A stretch of 64,000 bases of DNA from contig NZ_BNEB01000002.1 in NCBI RefSeq assembly GCF_016860545.1, forward strand, positions 1,488,001 through 1,552,000, given 5' to 3'. The position numbers were made by a program, and so were the translations under genes. The notes below the pieces were generated by a model, which was not told the DNA's origin, made no database searches, and was given only the letters and a program-made list of their open reading frames with translations. Of this stretch, positions 46,195-54,342 are shown piece by piece. Every line of letters begins with the position of its first letter. The stretch's first letter is position 1. The stretch is from Streptomyces asoensis (lineage in GTDB: Bacteria; Actinomycetota; Actinomycetes; Streptomycetales; Streptomycetaceae).

Positions 46195-46238
46195 GCCCGG
46201 CGACGGCCGCCGCGCCGACCGGGGCGGGGAGTCGGGGC

Positions 46239-47450
46239 TCACCACGCGCAGGGGAGTTCTGCCTCGATCAGCGTCGGGCCGCCCGCCGGGCTCGTCACGC
46301 GGACCGTTCCGTCCAGTGCGGCGACCCGGCGGCGTATGCCGAGCACTCCTGATCCGGCGTTCTCGTCGATGCCGCCGCATCCCTCGTCGCGCACCCGCAC
46401 ACCCAGGCCCTTCGGTGACGCCGTCAGTTCCACCTCGGCCCGGTCGGACCCGCTGTGCTTGGCCGCGTTGGTCAGGGCCTCGGCGACCACGAAGTAGGCG
46501 GCCGCCTCCACTGCGGCCGGCGGCCGGGGCCCGTCCGGGAACCCGTCCGTCCGCACGCTCACCCGCAGCCCGCCCCCACCCCCGCCCCCCTGCCCGGCCC
46601 CGCTCCGCGCGTCGGCCGGACGCGAGGAACCCCATCCGGCCGCGAGGGCCCGTACCGCTCCGGTGAGGCCCCGGTCGGTGAGGATCGGCGGATGGATGGC
46701 GCGCACCACGTGCCGCAGCTCCGCCAGTGCCTCCTCGGCCTGCTCCTGCGCGTCGGTGAGCAGTTCGCGGGCCGCCTCGGGGTCGGCTCCGTACGCCCGC
46801 CGGGCCAGGCCGATCCGCAGCGACAGCGCGACGAGCCGTGCCTGGGCGCCGTCGTGCAGATCGCGTTCGATCCGGCGCAGCTCGGCCCCGTGGGCGGCGA
46901 CCGCGTCCGCGCGGCTCGTGGTGAGACGGTCGACGCGCAGGGACAGCAGTGCCTCGGGGGAGGGGCTGAGCAGGGCGGCGGACCAGCCCGCCTCGAGGTC
47001 GGCGAGCCGGACGATCAGCGGCAGGACCACCGCCGGGCGGCCCAGCAGCCCGCCGCGCACGCCGTCCACGACGAGGCCCACGGGCCACAGCGGCAGCACG
47101 AGCACCGTCAGCCAGGCGTAGGCGTAGTGGGCCGCAAGCCAGCGCAGGTCGGTGCGGGTCGCCGGATCCCGGACGGCCGTGCGCAGCCGCTCGCGCAACG
47201 GGCCGGTGACGGGCCGGTACGCCTCCGGGATCTCCCGGCCGGTCCAGGACGCCGTCGAGCGCCGCTTGGCCCCGGCGATCCTGCGGATCAGCAGCACGGT
47301 CTCGGGCAGCAGCCAGATCCCGGCCCCGGTGACCGTGCCCGTGGCGGCGATCAGCAGGACGGTGACGAAGAGGTGCGTCCCGAAGGCCGTGGCGGCGGCC
47401 GAGAGCAGGTGGACCGTGGCCCGCGCCGCCGGTCGCAGAGTCGCGCGCAT
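46239..47450 (-). CDS. Orphan NarL-type sensor histidine kinase
   Basis: A 403-aa membrane histidine kinase. Hydrophobic stretches at about residues 20-55 and 105-130 form the membrane domain. A HisKA_3 dimerisation region contains ELRRIERDLHDGAQARLVALS, with the phospho-His. The HATPase part has YFVVAEALTNAAKHSG, VRDEGCGG and SGVLGIRRRVAAL. The G2 region is preceded by a Gly/Ala-rich stretch. GTG or ATG near 47450. No LuxR/NarL response-regulator gene is next to it, although such kinases are normally paired. Confidence 0.87.
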   Translation of the reverse strand: MRATLRPAARATVHLLSAAATAFGTHLFVTVLLIAATGTVTGAGIWLLPETVLLIRRIAGAKRRSTASWTGREIPEAYRPVTGPLRERLRTAVRDPATRTDLRWLAAHYAYAWLTVLVLPLWPVGLVVDGVRGGLLGRPAVVLPLIVRLADLEAGWSAALLSPSPEALLSLRVDRLTTSRADAVAAHGAELRRIERDLHDGAQARLVALSLRIGLARRAYGADPEAARELLTDAQEQAEEALAELRHVVRAIHPPILTDRGLTGAVRALAAGWGSSRPADARSGAGQGGGGGGGLRVSVRTDGFPDGPRPPAAVEAAAYFVVAEALTNAAKHSGSDRAEVELTASPKGLGVRVRDEGCGGIDENAGSGVLGIRRRVAALDGTVRVTSPAGGPTLIEAELPCAW

Positions 47451-47566
47451 GGTGCCGTTTCCTCGGTGACGACGGGGACGGGCTGACGGGCGGCGGGGAG
47501 ACGCGCCGCGGGGGAGTGCGAGAGAGCGGGATGCGAGAGAGCGGGAGGGGGCCCAGCCTCACGCGG

Positions 47567-47635
47567 CCCCCGCGGCCCCCCCCCGCGGCCCCCCGCGGAC
47601 CCCGCCCCCCCCGCGGGCCCGCCCCGCGGACCCCC
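47567..47635. repeat. C-run tract (G-quadruplex candidate on minus strand)
   Basis: Runs of 4-9 Cs alternate with GCGG spacers on the plus strand, so the minus strand has at least seven G-runs of 4 or more in 70 nt. It lies just downstream of the dehydrogenase gene and upstream of the kinase gene. A 15-bp tandem duplicate (TGCGAGAGAGCGGGA twice, 47517-47546) is adjacent. Confidence 0.75.
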
Positions 47636-47637
47636 GC

Positions 47638-48678
47638 TCAGTCGTCCAGCGTGACGACGACCTTCTCCGCCGCCCCGGGAGTCAGCGCCAGTTCGAAGGC
47701 CCGGGAGGCCTCGGCGAACGGGACGCGGTGACTGATCAGCTTGGCGAACCTCTCCTGATGCGCGACGAGTTCGGGGGTCACCTCGAAGATCTCGGTGGGG
47801 TAGCCCTGGGAGGCGATGAGGGTGAGTTCGCTGCGCAGCATGCCGCCGAGGTCGACCTCGCCCTTCTTCTGCACGGCGACCATGACCAGCTTCGCGCCCC
47901 ACTTCGCCGACCGGACCACCGTGTCGAAGACGGCCGGTGCGCCGGCCGCGTCGATGAAGAGGTCGGTGCCCGGACGGGGCTGGCCGAGGGCGTTGGCGCT
48001 TTCGCCGTGCAGCGCGGTCAGCCGTGCGATCACGTCCTCCTCCGCGGAGTCCACGACGGCGTCCGCGCCCACGGCCAGTGCCTTCTCCAGGCGTGAGGGG
48101 ATCACGTCGGCGACCACCACGTGTTCCACACCGCGCAGCTTCAGCCAGATCGCCGCGCCGAGCCCGATCGGCCCGGCGCCGAACACCACGACCTTGTCGC
48201 CGGGCCCCGCTCCGGAGCGGTTGACGGCGTGGAGCGACACGGCCAGGGGTTCGTTGAGCGAGGCCACGTCGAACGGGACCGTGTCGGGGAAGACGGCGAC
48301 GCTCCTGCCGACCTCGGCGTTCTCGATCAGCAGGTACTCGCTCATCCCGCCGAACCTGCCGCCGCAGCCGATGATGCCGGTGGGCGCGGCCTGCGGGTTG
48401 ACGACCACGCGGTCGCCCGGCGCGAGGCCGCTCACCTCGGCGCCGACCTCCACGACCTCGCCGGCCGGTTCGTGGCCCAGCGGCACGGGGACCAGATCGC
48501 CGCCCAGGTGGGCCCGGGCGGGCATGCCGCCCAGGTGCAGGAAGGTGACGTCGGTGCCGCAGATGCCGCAGGCGCGGATCCGTACCAGCGCGTCCCGGGG
48601 CCCCGGTACGGGGCGCTCGACGTCCACGACCTCGATCGTGCCGGCACCGCCGGTCCGGACGGACTTCATCGTGCTCAT
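47638..48678 (-). CDS. Zinc-type alcohol/polyol dehydrogenase
   Basis: A 346-aa medium-chain dehydrogenase/reductase. Catalytic zinc motifs are RACGICGTDVTFLH and VPLGHEPAGEV. The NAD(P) motif is VVVFGAGPIGLGAAIWLK. The structural-zinc Cys lobe is absent: only one Cys occurs in PTGIIGCGGRFGG. This resembles sorbitol- or idonate-type enzymes. ATG at 48678 follows AAAGG. It is divergent from the MarR gene at 49020. Two copies of a shared 14-bp motif lie between them, so MarR control of this gene is plausible. Confidence 0.85.
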   Translation of the reverse strand: MSTMKSVRTGGAGTIEVVDVERPVPGPRDALVRIRACGICGTDVTFLHLGGMPARAHLGGDLVPVPLGHEPAGEVVEVGAEVSGLAPGDRVVVNPQAAPTGIIGCGGRFGGMSEYLLIENAEVGRSVAVFPDTVPFDVASLNEPLAVSLHAVNRSGAGPGDKVVVFGAGPIGLGAAIWLKLRGVEHVVVADVIPSRLEKALAVGADAVVDSAEEDVIARLTALHGESANALGQPRPGTDLFIDAAGAPAVFDTVVRSAKWGAKLVMVAVQKKGEVDLGGMLRSELTLIASQGYPTEIFEVTPELVAHQERFAKLISHRVPFAEASRAFELALTPGAAEKVVVTLDD

Positions 48679-48933
48679 GGGAGGGAGCCTTTCTCGCTGC
48701 TGGAAACGGTCGCTGACGCGCGCGGTGCGGTGCCTCGTCGGAACCCGGCGCCGTCAGGGCGCCGCGACCCGCCCGGAAAGCCGGTCGCCCGCGCCCGTGG
48801 GGGGGGGAAAACGTCCCGGGCCCGGCTCCGGCCGGGGGTGGACCGGTTGCCGGGCCCGGGGACCGCGCCGATCCCCGTCCCCACGGGTTCGGCGGCCGGG
48901 AGCCGTCTCCGCTCAAGACGGACTGCCGGATTG

Positions 48934-48947
48934 CTTGAGTTAGGCAA
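48934..48947. promoter_or_regulatory. Shared MarR operator candidate, site 1
   Basis: CTTGAGTTAGGCAA. It matches the motif CTTGAGTYANGCAA also found at 48962 and 53296. Here it is the core of a longer inverted repeat, TGCTTG...CAAGCA (48932-48950). Confidence 0.55.
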
Positions 48948-48961
48948 GCATATGTGGATTA

Positions 48962-48975
48962 CTTGAGTCAAGCAA
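48962..48975. promoter_or_regulatory. Shared MarR operator candidate, site 2
   Basis: CTTGAGTCAAGCAA, 28 bp from site 1 on the same side of the helix or nearly so. It contains the perfect palindrome CTTGAGTCAAG. Together the two sites occupy the divergent region between the dehydrogenase and MarR genes. Confidence 0.55.
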
Positions 48976-49019
48976 GCGACGTCGGGCGACGTCGGATCCG
49001 GCACTCGGAAAGGCGCGGT

Positions 49020-49463
49020 GTGAACCTCTCCCCATTGCCGTCGGCGGTGCCCCCCGCCTCACCCGCGGTGGTCGAGCTGGAACGGGCCGCCGTGGCGATG
49101 CTGCGCCAGATCGCCGATCACGAGCCCCTGCGCCCCGGAGAGTTCGTCCAGGTGCTCGCCGTGCAGGCTTCCCACGTCACCCGTCAGGTGCAGCGGCTCG
49201 GGAGATCGGGCCATCTGACGCGTGTCGCCGACGCGGACGACCCTCGTGTGCTGCGCATGCGTCTCACCCCGCTCGGCGAGGAGGCCGTCGCGCGGCTGGG
49301 TGACGCGGGCGCGCGGGGCGTGCGACCGGCCCTCGCCCACTGGTCGCCCGATGAGCTGCGCAGCATCGCCGCGCTCGTCCGCCGCCTGGTGGACGTCTTC
49401 CTGACCCATCCCGCCGACGAAGGGCAGGCCCTGCATGAGGGCACCACGCCACCCGCGCCGTGA
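49020..49463 (+). CDS. MarR family regulator with internal deletion
   Basis: A 147-aa MarR-type protein. The winged helix reads LRPGEFVQVLAVQASHVTRQVQRLGRSGHLTRVADADDPRVLRMRLT. It aligns closely with the MarR at 53331-53858 but lacks about 28 residues between VVELER and AAVAMLRQ, exactly where the N-terminal dimerisation helix should be. GTG at 49020 was chosen because GGAAAGG lies 7 nt upstream; the frame starting at 48954 would put the operator inside the gene. It may be defective or dimerise differently. Confidence 0.8.
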   Translation: MNLSPLPSAVPPASPAVVELERAAVAMLRQIADHEPLRPGEFVQVLAVQASHVTRQVQRLGRSGHLTRVADADDPRVLRMRLTPLGEEAVARLGDAGARGVRPALAHWSPDELRSIAALVRRLVDVFLTHPADEGQALHEGTTPPAP

Positions 49464-50265
49464 CGCCCGCGGGGACCGTCCCGCGGCGCCCGCGGACGCC
49501 CCCGCCCACCCCGGCCCGCCGGGGGAGGGCCGCCGGGCCGAGACGCCGCCGTCCCCGGGACGCGAGCCGTCGCTCGCCCGCGGTGCGGGCCGTCGTGTAC
49601 TGGTCGTCGCGGCCGAGCCGGACCTCGCCGAACTCCTCGCCACCACCTTGGGCCTGGCCGGCTACCGGGCCGTCCTCGCGGGCACGCTCGCCGAGGCGCT
49701 GGCCCGGCTCGGCGCACAGCGGTTCGACCTGGCCGTGGTCGACACCGCGCTGCCGGGCCTGGCCGGCTACGACGCGGCGGGCCGCCCGGCGATCGCCCAC
49801 CGGCCGCCGGTCCTCTATCTCGCCGCCTGTGACCTGCTCGGCCGCCTGCTCCCCGAACTCGCGCCGGGGGAGAAGGACTGTGTCACCAAACCCTTACGGG
49901 TGGCGGAGGTGCTGACCCGGATGCAGGTGCTGCTGCGCGCCACGGCGCCGGGCTCCCCCGGCCGTGCTCCCGGATACGGGGACCTGGTCGTCGACGACGT
50001 CCTGCGGCGGGCCCGGCGCGGTGACCGGGATCTCGGCCTCACGCCCGCCGAGTACCGCCTGCTGCGCCATCTGCTGGACAATCCGCACCGGGTGCTGTCC
50101 AAGGAGCAGCTCGGCCGGTACGTCCGGGGAGGTTACCGGGGCGACAACGCCGTCGAGCAGCTCGTCTCCCGGCTCAGGCGCAAGGTGGACCGCGGAGGGG
50201 CCGCGCTGATCCACACCCGGCGCGGCTTCGGTTACTGGCTGGGAAAGGCCGACACCGAGGACTGA
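49435..50265 (+). CDS. Orphan OmpR-type response regulator
   Basis: A 276-aa protein. A Pro/Arg-rich leader (about 1-50) precedes a receiver domain (about 53-165) with phosphoacceptor Asp in DLAVVDTALPG and the conserved Lys in VTKPL. The acidic pocket at the first strand is reduced (VVAAEPD). The C-terminal winged helix (about 180-270) reads LTPAEYRLLRHLLDNPHRVLSKEQL to LIHTRRGFGYWL. ATG at 49435 overlaps the MarR gene by 29 nt. No kinase gene is adjacent; the orphan kinase at 46239 is of a different class. Confidence 0.82.
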   Translation: MRAPRHPRRDARGDRPAAPADAPAHPGPPGEGRRAETPPSPGREPSLARGAGRRVLVVAAEPDLAELLATTLGLAGYRAVLAGTLAEALARLGAQRFDLAVVDTALPGLAGYDAAGRPAIAHRPPVLYLAACDLLGRLLPELAPGEKDCVTKPLRVAEVLTRMQVLLRATAPGSPGRAPGYGDLVVDDVLRRARRGDRDLGLTPAEYRLLRHLLDNPHRVLSKEQLGRYVRGGYRGDNAVEQLVSRLRRKVDRGGAALIHTRRGFGYWLGKADTED

Positions 50266-50465
50266 CGACGGGCAGGTGCGAACACCGGCTGCGCCGGGCG
50301 ACGGCAGGGGAGCGCGGTGCCGTGGGAGTGCGACGTCACCCCCCATGTGTCGACCTGTTCCACTGTCACATCGTCAATCCTTCTTCCAGGAAGACCGGTT
50401 GGTGGCCTCGGTGCCACGGTCCGACATCCCTGCCGCGGCTGTGACCCGTGCCACGTCAGCCTCCT

Positions 50466-50479
50466 GTCAGGTGACTGAC
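50466..50479. promoter_or_regulatory. Inverted repeat upstream of P450 gene
   Basis: GTCAG-GTGA-CTGAC, with a further GTCAGG nearby (about 50488). The 316-nt region 50266-50581 has no gene and several GTCA elements. It is a candidate operator or activator site. Confidence 0.3.
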
Positions 50480-50581
50480 CGCCGTGTGTCAGGTCGCTCT
50501 GTTTGCATGTGCTCACCGACGTCCCGACGCCCTTCCCCCGGCGCTCCGGCCCCTGCGGAGCCCCCACCACCGAGGAGAGCC

Positions 50582-51814
50582 ATGGCCGACACACTGACCG
50601 GACCGCTGCCCCAGGACCCGGACCCGGTCCCCGACTTCCCGATGCCGCGGGCCGCCCGCTGCCCCTTCGACCCCCCACCCGGGCTCAAGGAGCTCCAGGA
50701 GCGGGGGCCGCTGGCGAAGGTCCGCCTCTGGGACGGCAGCCGGCCCTGGCTCGTGACCCGGCACGCCGACCAGCGCGCCCTGCTCGGCGACCACCGGGTC
50801 AGCGCCGACACCGACAGCCCCGGCTACCCGTCGAAGGCCGCCGGGGACGGCGGGGACACCAAGTTCGGCTTCATCATGCTGGACGACCCGGAGCACGCCA
50901 GGCTGCGCCGGATGGTGACCGCGCCGTTCGCGATCAGGCGGGTGGAGGCCCTGCGTCCCGTCGTGCAGGACATCGTGGACGGTCTGGTCGACGACATGCT
51001 GGCGGGCCCCGGACCGGTGGACCTGGTGGAGGCCTTCGCGCTGCCTGTCCCCTCGCTGGTGATCTGCGAGCTGCTCGGCGTGCCCTACGACGATCACGCG
51101 TTCTTCCAGGACAACACCCGGACGATGGTCCACCGGGACGCCACCCCCGAACAGCGCGGACGGGCGACCCGCGAGATAGCCGAGTACCTCGGCGGGCTGA
51201 TCGGCAGGCGGCTCGCGGATCCGCGGGACGATCTGCTGTCGGGCATCGCCGGCCGGGTCCGGGCCGGCGAGATCGACCACCGTACGGCCACGGAGACGGC
51301 GCTGCTGCTGCTCCTCGCGGGGCACGAGACCACCGCGAACATGATCGCGCTGGGCACGCTCGCCCTGTTCCACCACCCCGACCAGCTGGCCCTCCTGCGG
51401 GACACGGAGGACCCCGCACTCGTCGTCTCCGCCGTCGAGGAACTGCTGCGGTATCTGAGCATCACCCATCTCGGGCGGCGCCGCGCCGTCACCGCCGACA
51501 TCGAGATCGGCGGGCGGCTGATCAAGGCCGGCGAGGGCGTGATCATGGCCAACGAGATCGCCAACCGCGACCCCGAGGTCTTCCCCGACCCCGACCGGCT
51601 CGACCTCACCCGGGACGCCCGCCGCCATGTCGCGTTCGGCTTCGGTGTCCACCAGTGCCTGGGGCAGCCGCTGGCCCGCATGGAGCTCCAGGTCGTCTAC
51701 GCAACCCTCTACCGGCGGATCCCGACCCTGCGGCCGGCCGTCCCGCTGGACGAGATCCGCTTCAAGGAGGACGCCTTCATCTACGGCGTCCACTCCCTGC
51801 CCGTCACCTGGTGA
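50582..51814 (+). CDS. Cytochrome P450, CYP105-like
   Basis: A 410-aa soluble class I P450. The oxygen-activation helix reads LLLLLAGHETTANM, the ExxR motif is in VEELLRYL, and the haem loop is HVAFGFGVHQCLGQPLAR. It resembles the CYP105 family of Streptomyces, versatile oxidases of xenobiotics and natural products; the substrate is unknown. ATG at 50582 has GAGGAGAGCC upstream. A ferredoxin and reductase follow, forming a complete three-component system. Confidence 0.93.
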   Translation: MADTLTGPLPQDPDPVPDFPMPRAARCPFDPPPGLKELQERGPLAKVRLWDGSRPWLVTRHADQRALLGDHRVSADTDSPGYPSKAAGDGGDTKFGFIMLDDPEHARLRRMVTAPFAIRRVEALRPVVQDIVDGLVDDMLAGPGPVDLVEAFALPVPSLVICELLGVPYDDHAFFQDNTRTMVHRDATPEQRGRATREIAEYLGGLIGRRLADPRDDLLSGIAGRVRAGEIDHRTATETALLLLLAGHETTANMIALGTLALFHHPDQLALLRDTEDPALVVSAVEELLRYLSITHLGRRRAVTADIEIGGRLIKAGEGVIMANEIANRDPEVFPDPDRLDLTRDARRHVAFGFGVHQCLGQPLARMELQVVYATLYRRIPTLRPAVPLDEIRFKEDAFIYGVHSLPVTW

Positions 51815-51882
51815 CGGTGCCGTCCCACGAGCCCGACGACAGCCGACGGCGACGGACCGCCGAGAACGAGAAGGGGAATCCC

Positions 51883-52086
51883 ATGAGTGGTGCCGAGGTG
51901 GAGCTGGAGACCGACAGGTGCGTCGCCTCCGGGCAGTGTGTGGTGGCGGCCGGACAGGTCTTCGACCAGGACGACGACGGCATCGCGGTGCTGCTGGCGG
52001 AGCGGCCCGCGCCCGAACACCTCGACGACGTCCGCGAGGCCGTCGCGGTCTGCCCGGCCGCGGCGATCCGGCTGCTCGAACGGTGA
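51883..52086 (+). CDS. 3Fe-4S ferredoxin
   Basis: A 67-aa ferredoxin of the P450-partner type. Cys residues occur in DRCVASGQC and VCPAAAI: three ligands in the pattern of a [3Fe-4S] cluster. It would pass electrons from the reductase to the P450. ATG at 51883 follows AGAAGGGGAATCCC. It lies 68 nt after the P450, and its stop overlaps the reductase start (GTGA). Confidence 0.92.
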   Translation: MSGAEVELETDRCVASGQCVVAAGQVFDQDDDGIAVLLAERPAPEHLDDVREAVAVCPAAAIRLLER

Positions 52087-53252
52087 ACCGGATCGTGGTC
52101 GTCGGAGCCTCGGCCGCCGGACTCGCGGCGGCCGAGACGCTCCGGCGCGAGGGCTACGAGGGGACGCTGACGCTCGTCGGCGACGAACCGCACGCTCCCT
52201 ACGACCGGCCGCCGCTGTCCAAGCAGGTCCTCGCCGCCGAGTGGGAGCGGGACCGGCTCCCGCTGCGCCGCCCCGGCGAGCTCGCCGCCCTCGGCCTCGA
52301 CCTGCGCCTCGGCACCGCGGCGACCGGCCTCGACACCGCCCGCCGACGCGTACGCATGGCGGACGGCGGCGACGTGCCGTACGACGGCCTGATCCTGGCC
52401 ACCGGTGTCCGGCCGCGCCGGCTGCCGGGCGGCGGCGCGCATGTGCTGCGCACCCTGGAGGACGCGCTCGCCCTGCGCGAGCGCCTCGCCCCGGGACGGC
52501 ACCTGGTCGTCGTCGGCGCGGGCTTCCTCGGCGCGGAGGCCGCCGCGGTGGCCCGCGGCCTGGGGGTGCAGGTCACCTTGCTGGAACCGGCGGCCGTGCC
52601 GCTGGCCCACGCGGTCGGCGAGGAGATCGGACGGGTGCTGTCGCGGGCGCACGCCGATCGGGGGGTACGGCTGCGCTGCGGGGTCACCGTGACCGAGGCG
52701 ACCGGCGGCGGTGTACGGCTCGCCGATGGCGGGGCCGTCGAGGCCGACGAGGTGCTGGTCGCGGTCGGGTCGGCGCCCAACACCGAGTGGCTGGCCGGCA
52801 GCGGTCTGACGGTGGCCGACGGGGTGGTGTGCGACGCGTACCTGGAGGCCGCGCCGGGCGTGTACGCCGCCGGGGACGTGGCCCGCTGGCTCCACCCGCT
52901 GTCCGGCACGTCCCTGCGGATCGAACACCGCACCAACGCCACCGGGCAGGGGATGGCCGCCGCCCGCAATCTGCTGCGCCCCGAGGCCCGCCGGCCGTTC
53001 GCGGCCGTGCCGTACTTCTGGTCCGACCAGTACGGCATGAGGATCCAGGCCCACGGGTTCCTGCGCGGCCACGACGAGGTCGCGGTCGTCGAGGGCGCCC
53101 TCGACGACCGGCGGTTCGTGGCCGCCTACCGCACCGGCGACCGGGTGGGCGGCGTGCTCGCCGTGGCCATGCCGCCCGCGGCGGTCCAGCGGTGGCGGCA
53201 GGCGGTCGCACACCGCGCGCCCTGGGGAGAGCACGTGCGGGTGACGGTGTGA
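52083..53252 (+). CDS. FAD-dependent ferredoxin reductase
   Basis: A 389-aa reductase of the putidaredoxin reductase type. The FAD motif is IVVVGASAAGLAAAETL. The NAD(P)H motif is LVVVGAGFLGAEAAAVA, and the second FAD contact is GVYAAGDVARWLH. YDRPPLSKQVL is a family hallmark. It completes the electron chain NAD(P)H, reductase, ferredoxin, P450. The GTG start at 52083 overlaps the ferredoxin stop, so translation is coupled. Confidence 0.93.
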   Translation: MNRIVVVGASAAGLAAAETLRREGYEGTLTLVGDEPHAPYDRPPLSKQVLAAEWERDRLPLRRPGELAALGLDLRLGTAATGLDTARRRVRMADGGDVPYDGLILATGVRPRRLPGGGAHVLRTLEDALALRERLAPGRHLVVVGAGFLGAEAAAVARGLGVQVTLLEPAAVPLAHAVGEEIGRVLSRAHADRGVRLRCGVTVTEATGGGVRLADGGAVEADEVLVAVGSAPNTEWLAGSGLTVADGVVCDAYLEAAPGVYAAGDVARWLHPLSGTSLRIEHRTNATGQGMAAARNLLRPEARRPFAAVPYFWSDQYGMRIQAHGFLRGHDEVAVVEGALDDRRFVAAYRTGDRVGGVLAVAMPPAAVQRWRQAVAHRAPWGEHVRVTV

Positions 53253-53295
53253 GACGGTCGTCGGCCGCGAGGCACGCCGGGGGACGGGTAACTTA

Positions 53296-53309
53296 CTTGA
53301 GTTACGCAA
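53296..53309. promoter_or_regulatory. Shared MarR operator candidate, site 3
   Basis: CTTGAGTTACGCAA, differing from site 1 (48934) at one base in 14. It contains the -35-like TTGAGT and lies 22 bp before the MarR start at 53331. Occupancy would block transcription of that gene. Confidence 0.6.
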
Positions 53310-53322
53310 TGAGATGGTAAAG
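53297..53322 (+). promoter_or_regulatory. Candidate promoter, second MarR gene
   Basis: TTGAGT (53297-53302), 15 nt, TAAAGT (about 53318-53323). The predicted start is near the ATG at 53331, which lacks a ribosome site, so the message may be leaderless. It overlaps operator site 3. Confidence 0.35.
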
Positions 53323-53330
53323 TGGTCCGC

Positions 53331-53858
53331 ATGTCCACCGAACCGCCCGAACCGTCCCCGCTGCCCTCCGCCGCGGCTCCGGAAGTGATCGAGATCGAGC
53401 GCGCGCTCACGCGGATCACGTACCTGAGCACCCGCGCCCGTCAGCACGACCGGCTGATGACGCTGGCGGGCGTCCCGCTGGACCGCGCCGCCGTGGCCCT
53501 GCTGCGGCAGGTCGCGGACTCCGAGCCGCTGCGGCCGGGGGAACTGGCGCAGCGGCTGGGCGTGGAGGCGTCCCATGTGACCCGCACGGTGCAGCAGCTC
53601 CAGAAGTCCGGCCATGTCACCCGGGTCCCCGACCCCGACGACGGCCGGGCCCAGCGCATCGAGCTCACCGGGGCCGGCCGCGCGGCCGTAGACCGCATCC
53701 GCGACGCGGGCGCCCGGGGGATGCAGCTCGCCCTGGCCGACTGGTCCCCGCAGGAGCTGGGTCAGCTGGCCGCGCTGTTCCACCGCATGGTGGACGACTT
53801 CCTCTCCTACTCCGTCGAGGACGAGACCGAGCAGCCGGCCGCGGCCCCCCGGGGCTGA
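53331..53858 (+). CDS. MarR family transcriptional regulator
   Basis: A 175-aa MarR-type protein with the full family layout: an N-terminal helix (EVIEIERALTRITYLSTRA), the winged helix (LRPGELAQRLGVEASHVTRTVQQLQKSGHVTRVPDPDDGRAQRIELT) and C-terminal dimerisation helices. It is the intact paralogue of the shortened MarR at 49020. ATG at 53331 was chosen; GTG at 53322 is in frame. It lies after the P450 cassette. The shared 14-bp motif upstream suggests autoregulation and possibly cross-regulation. Confidence 0.88.
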   Translation: MSTEPPEPSPLPSAAAPEVIEIERALTRITYLSTRARQHDRLMTLAGVPLDRAAVALLRQVADSEPLRPGELAQRLGVEASHVTRTVQQLQKSGHVTRVPDPDDGRAQRIELTGAGRAAVDRIRDAGARGMQLALADWSPQELGQLAALFHRMVDDFLSYSVEDETEQPAAAPRG

Positions 53859-53882
53859 CCTCGGTTCCGCCCGGCGCCGAGG
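53859..53882. terminator. Weak hairpin between convergent genes
   Basis: CCTCGG and CCGAGG are separated by 12 nt, between the MarR stop and the convergent small gene. It is only a possible terminator. Confidence 0.3.
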
Positions 53883-53886
53883 GGGC

Positions 53887-54171
53887 TCAGTCGCGGTCCG
53901 GGACGCGTGTGAAACCGCCGGGCCACTCGTCCTCGTCGAGCGTGTGGGCGTCGATCACGAAGCAGTCCGGCTCCTCGCGGAAACCCGGCAGCAGCCGCGC
54001 GAGGCGCCTGCGCTCCGCCGCTTTCTCCGGCGTGGAGCAGACGCCGAGCAGCTTGGCGTCGTCGCCGTCCCGCTCGTCGAGGTGCACCGTGTCCCCGTCG
54101 CGGTGCAGGGGCGCGCCGTCCTCGCCGGCCGTGTTCCGGTGTCCGATGGGCCACAGCAGGCAGACGGTCAT
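53887..54171 (-). CDS. Small acidic protein, DUF7336-like
   Basis: A 94-aa protein starting MTVCLLWPIGHRN and including DDAKLLGVCSTPEKAAER and EPDCFVIDAHTLDEDEWPGGF. I recall a similar motif pattern in a small uncharacterised family (DUF7336), sometimes near toxin-immunity loci; this attribution is from memory. No signal peptide or membrane helix is present. ATG at 54171 has only a weak GGGG upstream. Confidence 0.7.
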   Translation of the reverse strand: MTVCLLWPIGHRNTAGEDGAPLHRDGDTVHLDERDGDDAKLLGVCSTPEKAAERRRLARLLPGFREEPDCFVIDAHTLDEDEWPGGFTRVPDRD

Positions 54172-54342
54172 CCCCGCAGATCATCGCCCGCGCCGGGCAA
54201 CCACGCGGCGGCCCGGGCGAGTTGACGGGCCCGTGCGGCGCGCGCCCCTCGGCGCGGGTGCCCGGCCGGCCGGCCGACCCCGGCTCCGCATTCCCGCCTA
54301 CCCTCCAGTAAGGTCGGGCGCCAGATCGTCAGAGGAGGAACC

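Noticed and set aside
44860..47562. 900-codon minus-strand frame covering ligase and kinase regions
   Set aside because: Only its last 326 codons match ligase motifs. The remainder is out of frame with the kinase and low complexity.
48954..49019. Extended GTG start for the first MarR gene at 48954
   Set aside because: It would place an operator motif inside the gene and lacks a ribosome site. GTG at 49020 has GGAAAGG correctly spaced.
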